Source of the DNA: an uncultured Paracoccaceae bacterium
GTDB lineage: Bacteria; Pseudomonadota; Alphaproteobacteria; Rhodobacterales; Rhodobacteraceae
Reading direction: 5' to 3'
NCBI GenBank assembly: GCA_947499635.1
Contig: CANMPD010000014.1
Span: 28,888 to 92,887, forward strand
DNA length: 64,000 nt
Part shown: positions 27,331-36,224 of the stretch, piece by piece
Position numbering within the stretch: position 1 is the first letter of the stretch
Layout of the letters: every line of letters starts with the position of its first letter
Program-made: the position numbers and the translations under genes
The notes under the pieces: model-generated
Told to the model about the DNA's origin: nothing
Seen by the model: the letters and a program-made list of their open reading frames with translations, nothing else
Database searches by the model: none

Positions 27331-28344
27331 TTAAAGGCCCATATTTATTGCGACTTGCCGCTCGAAAGCCGCCTCAGACGAGGTCTGTTTTTCATGTGCG
27401 CGACGCACGCTTTGCATATATCGATTTTGCCAGCCCCGCCGTTGAACATCCATCATCTGAAAAAGGCTGCGCTTTCCGAAATCTTCGCAGGCGCGGTGCC
27501 ACATGGCTTCCATAGCCTCATACGCTTCTTCGCGCGCGCGAATTTTTGGGTTCCAAGGCTTTTCTCCAACATAATGAAAGATACGAATATCTTCAGCGTC
27601 CAAATACGCTTCGACATCCTCAGGAGAGGACACATCCAGACCCTGCTGCTGCATGTCGAGCAGTAATGACCGCTTCGTATAGTTAAAGCGTGGCGGCAGA
27701 TAGCCAAGGGCAGTGTTGTGCATCAGGATATTCAAAATTGCCTGATCTGCTTTACCTGTGCCGGGGCGAGGCACGCGATCACCCAGCATTTCACGCATGC
27801 GACTGAATTCAAACCCCCGCAAAAAGGTTTCATTCAGCACCATAACACCGGTATTCACAAACCTCATAGGTGTGTTGAGTTCTGAATGATAGGCACGTAC
27901 CGCCGACAAAGGGGCCGAAGCATGTAACAGCGGCTCGAGCGAACCACGAATAATCACATCGCTATCAATCGCAATGACGCGTTTAAAAAAGGACCAGCGT
28001 AATATTTCCAATAATGCAAACGCAGGAAACAAGCGATCCGGAGTGCCAATCACCTCGCGGGCGTATTGATAAATAGGCTCCATCGCGACATCATTTGTAC
28101 TCGCAAAGTGCACATTGTCACAATGTTCACGGATCACCTGCTTGGTCAGTTCAGACAAAGGCTTGATACTGCTGTGGACCGCCACGATCGGGTAAGTCCA
28201 ATCTGGATTATGCTTACGCAGGCTGCGTTCCATCAAAATAAAACCCGCAGCGAAATCATCACTGACCACCGAGCACAGGACAGTGTCCTGTGCGCGCGCA
28301 GGCGTAGCACAATTCTCAATCAAAGACGCTGCATTTAAGATCAT
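27331..28344 (-). CDS. Glycosyltransferase family 8-like (GT-A fold)
   Basis: The 337-residue protein has FPAFALLEILRWSFFKRVIAIDSDVIIRGSLEPLL, containing a DxD metal-binding motif. RFVNTGVMVLN, GKADQAILNILM and the C-terminal RIFHYVGEKPWNP follow in the order typical of glycogenin-like GT8 enzymes. It should use a UDP-sugar and retain anomeric configuration. Its start overlaps the stop of the 604-residue protein gene (ATGA, 28341-28344), indicating coupled expression. Confidence 0.85.
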   Translation of the reverse strand: MILNAASLIENCATPARAQDTVLCSVVSDDFAAGFILMERSLRKHNPDWTYPIVAVHSSIKPLSELTKQVIREHCDNVHFASTNDVAMEPIYQYAREVIGTPDRLFPAFALLEILRWSFFKRVIAIDSDVIIRGSLEPLLHASAPLSAVRAYHSELNTPMRFVNTGVMVLNETFLRGFEFSRMREMLGDRVPRPGTGKADQAILNILMHNTALGYLPPRFNYTKRSLLLDMQQQGLDVSSPEDVEAYLDAEDIRIFHYVGEKPWNPKIRAREEAYEAMEAMWHRACEDFGKRSLFQMMDVQRRGWQNRYMQSVRRAHEKQTSSEAAFERQVAINMGL

Positions 28345-30155
28345 GACTTATTCGCAATAATATCTTCAAAACGTGCCCGCGGGAAAACCTCAAGTCGGCC
28401 GCCATTTGTACAATTTATAATCTGGATACCGTCTTGTAAAAAGCGGTTCCGCACAATTTCATAGCTCTGGAACACCGGCCCATTCTCTGCCCAAACCCGA
28501 GTAAGCCCCTCATGAGACGTTGTTTTTGTCGTGTGCTTTGAAAAGTCATAAAAATATGATTTGGGGGCATCCGGTGTCGTCAGACCATAATCACAATCGC
28601 AACCTAACAAGTATATTTCCTTGATACCCATGAAGTGCGCCAATGGCAGGCAGAACGTGACAATACCAGTATAACCATCATCCATCGGTTGGGTCAGATC
28701 TAAATTGATATCACCCTTTTGGTCTACCTGGTATTTTGGTCGGTCAAACAGCAAAAAGTCACATTGGTCTTCGGGGAAAACGCCATCCCCAATCAAGAAG
28801 TCTCGGAACGGATACGAAAAGAATTTATGAGCACGTGAGCCGCGCGCAAGCATCTGCTGCAGCCAGTCTTGGTTCGCACTCGGTTCTGGTGTCCCCCAAC
28901 CGCCAAACATTTCATGTGACGAGACACAGAAATAGCTTGGATCAATTTCATTATATTGAGGATGGTTGACGAACCAATTGGTGACGAATGTCACCTCATC
29001 TTTCAATAACGTCAAATCTTGATCGTTGATAGACGGACCGTTGCCGATAATAAATGCACGTTTTCCCGCGTGAATATTGCGGAACCGGTTAAGCTTGCGA
29101 TAGGCACCCGATGCCAAATAAGCCTCGCGCTTTTCACGTCTCTGGCGCTCTTGGTTTGGTGTTTTAATTTCCACTTGCGTCACCGAAGGCGCAGTCCGGC
29201 TAGGATCACTTAATTCCGCATGAGCATTTTCATTCGACTGCGACAGCTTCAACCCTTCCGAGCGCAGGATTTCCAACGTTCTGACAGCAAAAGCACGTCG
29301 CCCGCTGCCTTTTCGTTGGGACGAATTCGAGGTCACCTGATTCATAGATATGAGTTCGATCTCGATAGGGCTGTCCCCCAACTCAAGCGACGCCCCAATC
29401 TGAATACGAACCCAATCTTGCTCCAACGGCGTTACATTGACCTCGCGGTGTCCCAGCGTAAACGATGTCTGAAAATTAGCGTGGCGTAGGGTCTTCAAAT
29501 CAACATTGATTTCTGCGTGGTTAAGCCAATTATCACCTTGGCGCACTCTTATGCGCAGAACTTTTACCTCTTGAGGTAGAACCTCTGCAACAAAACCACG
29601 AAACGAGGTGGCCGAGACCTCACTACAGGGAAAAATTAAACTATGAACCCCGGTTTCAGCATTCTCGGTTAAGATCACAGCAAGACCGTCAGTAGGCGTA
29701 ATTTCAGCATCACGTGACACAGTTCCACGCAAAGCCCGTACGCCCTCATCCTCAGATACATCAATGGAGAAACACGATGTGCGTTCCGCCATATGGCCAG
29801 TGACGAAACGCGACATAGTCTCAGAAAATGCCGCCGAGCGGTCAAATCCCTGTGCCAGCAGAGATTCCACAGCCGCGTTCTCAGCCTTATTGCCTTGCCC
29901 GCGCTGCGCCATCAAACGAAACAGCATATCAAATTGACGGCCCTGTTGCTCAGACAAACGCAAAACCATATTGTTTAACGCCGCCAGTTCGGACCCCATG
30001 CTTTCCTGGCGATTATCAAAGGCCGCGGACAATCCCGCTTTGTAGGTTGCGACTTCTTGATTTAGGGTTTCATTCTTTTCCAACAACTCCCCAATCGTAC
30101 GTTCATAACGCACAACATCGGTCATCAAAGAAGAGAGTTTATCATCCGACGGCAT
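28341..30155 (-). CDS. Large coiled-coil / beta-domain protein with C-terminal MptE-like (DUF115) or GT42-like domain
   Basis: The 604-residue protein has an N-terminal coiled coil (about 1-75, VVRYERTIGELLEKNETLNQEVATYKA) and a beta-rich middle (about 125-275). After a charged linker with RQRREKREAY, the C-terminal domain begins near 360 with KRAFIIGNGPSINDQDLTLL (GNGPS at 371-375) and includes GIVTFCLPLAHFMGIKEIYLLGCDCDYG. That layout is shared by MptE-like/DUF115 proteins and by GT42 sialyltransferases; the latter also appears in this cluster at 20815. I infer a glycosyltransferase or glycan-binding enzyme with its own oligomerisation segment. The gene is coupled to GT8 downstream and has a good ribosome-binding site (GGGGTG). 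Confidence 0.6.
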   Translation of the reverse strand: MPSDDKLSSLMTDVVRYERTIGELLEKNETLNQEVATYKAGLSAAFDNRQESMGSELAALNNMVLRLSEQQGRQFDMLFRLMAQRGQGNKAENAAVESLLAQGFDRSAAFSETMSRFVTGHMAERTSCFSIDVSEDEGVRALRGTVSRDAEITPTDGLAVILTENAETGVHSLIFPCSEVSATSFRGFVAEVLPQEVKVLRIRVRQGDNWLNHAEINVDLKTLRHANFQTSFTLGHREVNVTPLEQDWVRIQIGASLELGDSPIEIELISMNQVTSNSSQRKGSGRRAFAVRTLEILRSEGLKLSQSNENAHAELSDPSRTAPSVTQVEIKTPNQERQRREKREAYLASGAYRKLNRFRNIHAGKRAFIIGNGPSINDQDLTLLKDEVTFVTNWFVNHPQYNEIDPSYFCVSSHEMFGGWGTPEPSANQDWLQQMLARGSRAHKFFSYPFRDFLIGDGVFPEDQCDFLLFDRPKYQVDQKGDINLDLTQPMDDGYTGIVTFCLPLAHFMGIKEIYLLGCDCDYGLTTPDAPKSYFYDFSKHTTKTTSHEGLTRVWAENGPVFQSYEIVRNRFLQDGIQIINCTNGGRLEVFPRARFEDIIANKS

Positions 30156-30457
30156 TTTTCACCCCATGTATCGTCTAGCAGCCCATTCCGGTTATTTACG
30201 ATAGGCATAAGCGGTTATCATTATTTCGTTGGACGTTATGCGAACCAGCCGTGATTGTCCCATAGAAAGAGCGTATTACGCTGCAATATCTTTCAACTAA
30301 ACTCAAAATTAATCATTTTCATCACTCAAAGCGATCTCAATCACGAAGCTGCCTCAAAACCAGCATAACCCAAAGAACCTGCAGGTAAAACAGGATCGAT
30401 ACAACCCCGAGAATAACGCCAAAGAAAACGCAGATGAAGACCCGCTTTATTCCACAT
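30156..30457. other. Intergenic region with a startless hydrophobic frame
   Basis: About 300 bases upstream of the 604-residue protein gene. On the minus strand 30341-30467 is open and encodes a membrane-helix-like stretch (VFICVFFGVILGVVSILFYL) ending at TGA, but there is no usable start codon. It may be a relic of a membrane protein. The remainder shows nothing specific and probably contains the promoter for the minus-strand operon. Confidence 0.4.
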
Positions 30458-31261
30458 TTATCCGCGCGTCAGTGTCAGGTTCCAAAATTTCAACGCAAGC
30501 CTCAATCCACCCAAGCGACGGCGGTGTTTGAGCAGATACAATATCCAGATGCCACGGGCCGCAGGCCCGAACACGCGTTTTAATACCGCAAAGCGCGCGT
30601 GCATCAGCTCGACAGAATCCCATTTGTCCCCTGTGCTGTCATGGGGGTGTTCCCCTACCACCACGGGCAAGCCCTGCCCCGTTAAGCCTGCGCGCAGAAT
30701 ATCTGTGACAAAAACATAATCTTCGCCCACGCCATAACGCGCACCAAGACCAAATTCAGGATCGAATCTCACCCCAGCTTGTAAAATAGATTTGCGGCGG
30801 ATCATAAACTCAGGTGCGCAGACACGCCCAGTGTTGAGCCGCGTCAGCGCGATCTCATCTGTTGTTTTCATCGCGGTTTCTGCCCGCCAACCTACCACCA
30901 ACGCCAGACGATCATCGGTCTGCAAACGTTGCGCCAACACGCAGATACCCTCAAGATCCAAGACCACATCGTCATCTGAAAAGAGGATAAAATCATCTTT
31001 TGCCTCTGTTAGGGCCGCATTACGGCTGTTGGACAATCCCACAGACGACAAAGGAACCACTCGTACATCCGTACGGGTACCCTGTGCATTTTCTAAAACA
31101 TCAGCTGCGGTCGGCTGTTGGTGCAACACCAGATAGGACACGCCCGCCCGCGGTTCAGGCAAGCGAATACGCGCGATACCATCGCCCAAAGTCGATATCG
31201 CAATCGTCACGTTACAGCCGCCCTCGGATGAGGAGCTCTGCGATTTTTCAGAACATTTCAT
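30458..31261 (-). CDS. Glycosyltransferase family 2-like (GT-A fold)
   Basis: The 267-residue enzyme has VTIAISTLGDGIARI at the start of the fold, VGLSNSRNAALTEAKDDFILFSDDDVVLD with the DDD metal-binding motif, and VCAPEFMIRRKSILQAGVRFDPEFGLGARYGVGEDYVFVTDIL. It should be an inverting transferase acting on the glycan. The ATG at 31261 has a poor ribosome-binding site. A GTG at 31210, just before TIAIST, follows GAGGG and may be the real start. It lies 9 bases downstream of another GT2 gene. Confidence 0.82.
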   Translation of the reverse strand: MKCSEKSQSSSSEGGCNVTIAISTLGDGIARIRLPEPRAGVSYLVLHQQPTAADVLENAQGTRTDVRVVPLSSVGLSNSRNAALTEAKDDFILFSDDDVVLDLEGICVLAQRLQTDDRLALVVGWRAETAMKTTDEIALTRLNTGRVCAPEFMIRRKSILQAGVRFDPEFGLGARYGVGEDYVFVTDILRAGLTGQGLPVVVGEHPHDSTGDKWDSVELMHARFAVLKRVFGPAARGIWILYLLKHRRRLGGLRLALKFWNLTLTRG

Positions 31262-31270
31262 GCCGCCGAT

Positions 31271-32047
31271 TTACCCGCGCCGCAGACGACGCACAAGGTG
31301 ATGTATAAGACACCAGCTCGCACCAATGGCCGTCAGGCCCAAGTGTTGCCGATAGATCTGCCATGTCGCCCGCAAGGCTTTGGTGCGGTTGGAACTTAAA
31401 GATCCTGCCGTCACATGATACACTGCCAGAACGTCTTGTAAGCCATGGGCTTGTGGCGTGCGTGCCAAAAGCTGCAACCAAAAGGCATAGTCTTCGCTAT
31501 ACGCCATTGCCGGCATGGAGACGTCACCAAAGTAGTCCCGATCATACATCGCAGTCAAACAGCCGATCACATTCCCCCGCATGAGATCAGCCTGCGTCAC
31601 GGTGTGCGGCACCTGCACATGGTGATCCCCTCGTTTGGGATCGCGGCGCAGAAAATCGCTATAACTTAGCACGGCGCCCTGGGCTTGCATAAACGCAACT
31701 TGGCGCGACAACTTACACGGCAACCATTCATCATCCGCATCCAGAAACGCAACATAACGCCCCTGTGCCTCGATCAGTCCCGCATTTCGCGCCGCTGCCG
31801 CCCCCCGATTACACCCGTTTTCAATCAAGCGAATACGCGTATCTTCGGCCGCATAGGCCCGACACATCTGTAAAGAGGTATCCATACTGCCGTCTTCGAT
31901 CAACAGCAGTTCCCAGTGACGGTAGTCCTGCAACCTAACCGAGGCCACAGCCCGCGACAGACTGGCCTGCGCATTGTACACTGGCATGATCACCGTGACG
32001 ATATCATTGCAGCCAGCAATCGGCGAACTCGCGTCAAGATATATCAT
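31271..32047 (-). CDS. Glycosyltransferase family 2
   Basis: A classic GT2 enzyme of about 258 residues: VTVIMPVYNAQASLSRAVASV, LLLIEDGSMDTS, NRGAAAARNAGLIEAQGRYVAFLDADDEW with the DADD metal site, then SEDYAFWLQLL. It transfers a sugar from a nucleotide donor to a growing glycan on the cytosolic face. The start at 32047 (MIYLDASSP) follows GGGAA at good spacing; in-frame ATGs at 32059 and 32068 would add a few residues. It is divergent from neuB, and the 113-base gap between them must hold both promoters. Confidence 0.88.
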   Translation of the reverse strand: MIYLDASSPIAGCNDIVTVIMPVYNAQASLSRAVASVRLQDYRHWELLLIEDGSMDTSLQMCRAYAAEDTRIRLIENGCNRGAAAARNAGLIEAQGRYVAFLDADDEWLPCKLSRQVAFMQAQGAVLSYSDFLRRDPKRGDHHVQVPHTVTQADLMRGNVIGCLTAMYDRDYFGDVSMPAMAYSEDYAFWLQLLARTPQAHGLQDVLAVYHVTAGSLSSNRTKALRATWQIYRQHLGLTAIGASWCLIHHLVRRLRRG

Positions 32048-32160
32048 TTCATTTCCCATTTGCCGCATTGGGTGTGTTCAGTTAAAACGCAGATGTCATA
32101 TCTGTGGGCACCGCATTCGGCCATAGCCTCAGATCATCTTGGAACATTGGACAAAGCATT

Positions 32161-33081
32161 ATGAGCGACGAAAGAACTGCCGTTAAAGTCATTGCAGAAA
32201 TTGGATGTAATCACAAAGGCGAAATGGAAATAGCCAAAGAACTAATCCGCGTCGCGGCACATGTTTGTAAAGCAGACATCGCAAAGTTCCAAAAGCGTCA
32301 CAACCGTGAATTACTCACATCAGAACAATATGACACCCCTCACCCGGTCCCTGAAAACGCCTATGGCAACACATACGGGGCCCACCGTGAATTTTTAGAA
32401 TTTGATACAGACCAGCACAAAGAGCTGATTGATTGCTGTGCGGAAAATGGCATTGCCTATTCAACAAGCGTCTGGGATTTGACCTCAGCCAAGGAAATGG
32501 CGGCCTTGAACCCGCCTTTGCTGAAAATTCCTTCGGCGACCAACCAGCACTATGACCTGCAAGGCTATCTGTGCGAGCACTATAGCGGCGAGATCCATGT
32601 CTCTACCGGCATGTCCACTGGTACCGAAATCGTCGATCTGGTGAATTTCTATGCCGAACGCGGTCGCGCCAAGGATTTGGTGGTTTACTCCTGCACCTCA
32701 GGCTATCCGGTTGCTTTCGAAGACATCTGCATGTTTGAAATCCGCAATCTAATGGAAAAATTCGGCACCACCGTCAAAGGTATCGGTTTCTCAGGTCACC
32801 ATCTGGGCATTTCCGCAGACGTCGCCGCACTGGCCGTTGGTCGCGCGATGCAGGTTGATGGCAAAGGTGAGTTCACCCATATTGAGCGTCACTTTACACT
32901 GGACCGCACCTGGAAAGGCACTGATCACGCCGCAAGCCTCGAGCCTGATGGAATGCGTCGCCTCTGCCGTGACCTGAAAAACGTCGATGCTGCTTTGGCT
33001 TACAAGGGCCAAGATATCCTACCTGTTGAACAGGTTCAGCGCGACAAGCTGAAATGGGTCAAATCAGACCATTCTGCATAA
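32161..33081 (+). CDS. neuB: NeuB-type nonulosonate synthase lacking the C-terminal SAF/antifreeze domain
   Basis: The 306-residue protein has the synthase signature VIAEIGCNHKGEMEIAKELI, AKFQKRHNREL, LLKIPSATNQHYDLQGYL, VHVSTGMSTGTEI, VYSCTSGYPVAFEDICMFEI, GIGFSGHHLGISADVAALAVGRAM and IERHFTLDRTWKGTDHAASLEPDGM. These define the TIM-barrel that condenses phosphoenolpyruvate with ManNAc or a related sugar (or its 6-phosphate). NeuB proteins usually continue for about 60 residues as an antifreeze-like domain that covers the partner active site; this one stops shortly after the barrel. The start at 32161 was chosen by homology; its ribosome-binding site is weak. A strong terminator follows. Confidence 0.9.
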   Translation: MSDERTAVKVIAEIGCNHKGEMEIAKELIRVAAHVCKADIAKFQKRHNRELLTSEQYDTPHPVPENAYGNTYGAHREFLEFDTDQHKELIDCCAENGIAYSTSVWDLTSAKEMAALNPPLLKIPSATNQHYDLQGYLCEHYSGEIHVSTGMSTGTEIVDLVNFYAERGRAKDLVVYSCTSGYPVAFEDICMFEIRNLMEKFGTTVKGIGFSGHHLGISADVAALAVGRAMQVDGKGEFTHIERHFTLDRTWKGTDHAASLEPDGMRRLCRDLKNVDAALAYKGQDILPVEQVQRDKLKWVKSDHSA

Positions 33082-33097
33082 GCCCGCCAAATATTTC

Positions 33098-33125
33098 AAA
33101 AGGCCGCCACATCAGGCGGCCTTTT
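33098..33125 (+). terminator. Rho-independent terminator of neuB
   Basis: A perfect 11-bp stem, AAAAGGCCGCC / GGCGGCCTTTT, has a six-base loop and sits 16 bases after the neuB stop. The A run on its left side lets it also work on the minus strand for transcripts coming from kpsM. Confidence 0.9.
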
Positions 33126-33179
33126 GCATTTCATAGGCTTCTCAGACAAAACCGCAAAGCCTACCTCATTCATAAATCC

Positions 33180-34088
33180 CTATTTATAAAGAATATCTTT
33201 GCTAAACCGGCGCAACAGCAAGACGCCGAAAAAGAACGGAACCAGCGCCACCAACATCACATAGGTAGGCGACACATAGTCGGGCTGATAATAAGAATAA
33301 AACCCTGTCCGCATCATACCTGTTAAATGAATCAACGGGTTATACCATAATATATTCTGGGCAGACTCTGGCAAATCTTCGTAGATGTAAAATATCCCAG
33401 ACACCAACAGCAAAGGCCGGGTCACAATCCCCCAGACAGTTTTATAGACAGGGAATGACACGCTCATATAGCAATTGAACGTCCCGATCCCCACCCCCAA
33501 GACGATGGCCATCGCAACCGTGTATAAAATCGGCGTAAAGTTTAAAATCCCCCGCACATCATCATACACAAAAATGCCGGCAACCACGATAACCGACACC
33601 ATGGTTTGCGTCAAAACAGCCAAAAGAGCCCGCGCAAAAATCGCATCGACATAGGTCACCCGCGGATAAGCAAGCAGCGCTTTATTAAACGAAATGGCAG
33701 TTCCGACAACCTGCCCCACTTCTTGGTACATGCGCATTGTGAGGAAACCACTGGCATAAAACAGCAAAAAGCTGGTCCCCAGAGAGGGCGTGCGCAACAA
33801 TAAAGAAAACGCAACCGTCAGGATCGCAATCATCGCCAAAGGCTGAATAAAGGCCCAAAGATATCCACCAGGATTTCGACCATACGTCGTCGACATTTCG
33901 CGCAAAACCAAGGCAATTACCGCACGAAGGCCCTGATACCGCAGGCGCGCGCGCACAACTGACGCAGGTTTTTCTTGCGTCAACATCTGCGGTGACGCGC
34001 GCGCAGATGTCTCTGCTCCCCTGTGTGTTTGAGGTTGCGCAACAGCGGAAGAAGAAGAGTCCTGGGACATTAAGACTGGCACTTTCAT
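33180..34088 (-). CDS. kpsM: Capsule polysaccharide ABC-transporter permease KpsM
   Basis: The 302-residue protein has a cytosolic Ser/Gln-rich N-terminus of about 45 residues. Six membrane segments of the ABC-2 permease type follow, with ALVLREMSTTYGRNPGGYLWAFIQPLAM, a characteristic opening of KpsM/Wzm-like permeases, and YNPLIHLTGMMRTGFYSYY near the end. With KpsT it forms the inner-membrane exporter for a lipid-linked capsule polymer. It is divergent from kpsE with only 57 bases between starts, so promoters must be compact or overlap. A second in-frame ATG at 34070 could be used. Confidence 0.9.
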   Translation of the reverse strand: MKVPVLMSQDSSSSAVAQPQTHRGAETSARASPQMLTQEKPASVVRARLRYQGLRAVIALVLREMSTTYGRNPGGYLWAFIQPLAMIAILTVAFSLLLRTPSLGTSFLLFYASGFLTMRMYQEVGQVVGTAISFNKALLAYPRVTYVDAIFARALLAVLTQTMVSVIVVAGIFVYDDVRGILNFTPILYTVAMAIVLGVGIGTFNCYMSVSFPVYKTVWGIVTRPLLLVSGIFYIYEDLPESAQNILWYNPLIHLTGMMRTGFYSYYQPDYVSPTYVMLVALVPFFFGVLLLRRFSKDILYK

Positions 34089-34145
34089 ACGGTTTGTGAA
34101 ATCACGAACACAAGCATTCAGAAAACAACTGTTTGGACCATAATC

Positions 34146-35456
34146 TTGCTAGAGAAGCAATCACCTCCCCCGCAGGGAACAGATATATCCGACACAGATC
34201 GTCCCCCAGAAGAGCTGGCAAAAGAGATGACAAGCCTCGCGCTTGAAAAAAAACGCGCCCAAAAGCAGGCCGCCAAAAAACGTGCAGCAGCGGCTCAGGC
34301 TAGAACAGGTCCCGCCGCTGATCCGGTCTATGCCCCCGCCCGTCAAGCGCGCCGCAAATCCCGCCATTTGGGGATGATGCTAAGCTTTGTGCTCTTGGTA
34401 CTGCTTCCTGTGAGTGGGGCTGGATATTACCTGTGGGAACATGCGCAGGATCAATACACCTCGGATCTTGGGTTTACAGTGCGCAGCGAAGAGGCCCCGT
34501 CTGCTGTTGATTTGCTTGGTGGGCTCAGCAGCCTATCTAATTCCAGCTCATCCGACAGTGATATTCTTTATGAATTCATCCAGTCCCAAGAAATGGTCAA
34601 ACGCGTAGACGATCAATTGGGATTGCACGCGATGTACAGTCTTCATCATGATATAGACCCGCTTTTGTCTTTGCCAAAAGACAGCAGCATTGAGGACCTG
34701 GTGCGCTATTGGCACCGCATGGTCCTGATCTCTTATGCACCGGGCACGGGGTTAATCGAACTCAAGGTCAAGGCCTTCACCCCACAAGACGCCCAGAATA
34801 TTGCACAGCTGATCTTTACCGAGAGCTCAAAAATGATCAACCAGCTCTCGGCGATCGCCCGCGAGGATGCGATCCGCTATGCCCGCGAAGAGCTGGATCA
34901 AGTGGTAGAACAGCTCAAAACAGCCCGTCAGAATCTCACGGCCTTTCGGTCACGCACCCAAATCGTCGACCCCAGCGCCGATATTCAACTACAAATGGGG
35001 CTGCTCAATACGTTGCAGCAACAATTGGGGAATGAGCTGATCAACTATGATGTTCTATTGATCAACATCCAACCCAATGACCCACGTCTCGAGCAAAGCG
35101 AACAACGTATTGCGGCTTTGCGCGCCCGGATTGCGCAAGAACGCGAAAAATTTGGCAGCGGCGGCGATGCCGCAGATGGCGAAGATTACGCGACATTGGT
35201 TGCCGAATTTGAACGCCTCACTGTCGAACAAGAATTTGTTGAACAAAAATATTCAGGCGCCCTGAAAAATTATGACATCGCCCAAGCCGAAGCCCAACGA
35301 CAAAGCCGTTATCTTGCGGCCTATTTGGCCCCAACTTTGGCCGAAAGCCCACAATACCCGCGCCGCTTGCTCTTGTTGGGTTTAACCGCGCTGTTTTCGC
35401 TGATGGTCTGGAGCACAGGCTGCCTGTTGTATTATTCTCTACGAGACCGTCGTTAA
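34146..35456 (+). CDS. kpsE: Capsule export inner-membrane/periplasmic protein KpsE
   Basis: The 436-residue protein has a Lys/Ala-rich N-terminus, one membrane helix (LGMMLSFVLLVLLPVSGAGYYLW, about 77-99) and a long periplasmic part with coiled coil (VEQLKTARQNLTAFRSR, EQRIAALRARIAQEREK). A C-terminal helix (LLLLGLTALFSLMVWSTGCLLYY) completes the two-helix topology of KpsE/Wzc-N-type co-polymerases. It bridges the ABC exporter and the outer-membrane channel KpsD. The frame begins with TTG at 34146 and a poor ribosome-binding site. An in-frame ATG at 34227 (MTSLALEKKRAQ) after GAAGAG is a likely alternative. kpsT follows 20 bases downstream. Confidence 0.88.
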   Translation: MLEKQSPPPQGTDISDTDRPPEELAKEMTSLALEKKRAQKQAAKKRAAAAQARTGPAADPVYAPARQARRKSRHLGMMLSFVLLVLLPVSGAGYYLWEHAQDQYTSDLGFTVRSEEAPSAVDLLGGLSSLSNSSSSDSDILYEFIQSQEMVKRVDDQLGLHAMYSLHHDIDPLLSLPKDSSIEDLVRYWHRMVLISYAPGTGLIELKVKAFTPQDAQNIAQLIFTESSKMINQLSAIAREDAIRYAREELDQVVEQLKTARQNLTAFRSRTQIVDPSADIQLQMGLLNTLQQQLGNELINYDVLLINIQPNDPRLEQSEQRIAALRARIAQEREKFGSGGDAADGEDYATLVAEFERLTVEQEFVEQKYSGALKNYDIAQAEAQRQSRYLAAYLAPTLAESPQYPRRLLLLGLTALFSLMVWSTGCLLYYSLRDRR

Positions 35457-35476
35457 GACGCAGAAAGACAGAGCCC

Positions 35477-36139
35477 ATGATCGTTCTGGAAAATCTCACC
35501 AAGAGCTTTCCCACCCCAACGGGGCGCAAATATGTGGCGCGCAATATCAACCTGACCATTCCCACGGGAAAGTCAGTTGCGCTTTTGGGGCGCAATGGCG
35601 CAGGAAAATCCACCCTGCTGCAAATCATCTCTGGCAACATGAGCCCCGATAGCGGTCGGGTGATCCGGTCGGGAGCTGTCTCGTTTCCAGTGGGGTTTGC
35701 CGGATCGTTCCACCGCGATCTTACAGGCGCGCAAAATGCCCGTTTTGTGGCGCGTATTTATGGTGTTGATACTGATGAGATGCTCGATTTTGTCGCTGAT
35801 TTTGCCAGTCTAGGCAGTCATTTGCATATGCCGGTGCGCAGCTATTCATCGGGGATGAAATCACGTCTGGCCTTTGGGGTTTCCATGGCTTTGGATTTTG
35901 ACACCTATTTGGTGGACGAAGTTACATCGGTCGGTGATAAGGCCTTTCGCCGCAAAAGCGCGCAGCTGTTTCACAACCGTATGCAACATTCCAGCGCTGT
36001 GGTCGTGACCCACTCCATGAGCGAAGTGCGCGCCTTGTGTAACGCAGGCGCCGTCCTGGAAAATGGCACCGCACATTATTTCGACAACGTCCGCGAGGCC
36101 ATACGATATCATAAAGCCAATATGGATCGTAGCCAATAA
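35477..36139 (+). CDS. kpsT: Capsule polysaccharide ABC-transporter ATPase KpsT
   Basis: The 220-residue ATPase has Walker A GRNGAGKST (38-46), the signature YSSGMKSRLAFGVSMA, Walker B in TYLVDEVTSVGD and the switch histidine in VVTHSM. The short length and VDEVTSVGD segment are typical of KpsT/Wzt-type ATPases without a C-terminal carbohydrate-binding domain. It powers export of the lipid-linked polymer through KpsM. It follows kpsE closely, while kpsM sits on the opposite strand beyond kpsE. Confidence 0.95.
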   Translation: MIVLENLTKSFPTPTGRKYVARNINLTIPTGKSVALLGRNGAGKSTLLQIISGNMSPDSGRVIRSGAVSFPVGFAGSFHRDLTGAQNARFVARIYGVDTDEMLDFVADFASLGSHLHMPVRSYSSGMKSRLAFGVSMALDFDTYLVDEVTSVGDKAFRRKSAQLFHNRMQHSSAVVVTHSMSEVRALCNAGAVLENGTAHYFDNVREAIRYHKANMDRSQ

Positions 36140-36224
36140 CATCAGCTTGCACCTTTTGTTCTCCATACATACGGTCGCCCAAACAACACTGCAGAGACGA
36201 TTTGACCCTCAGGACCTTTTACAA

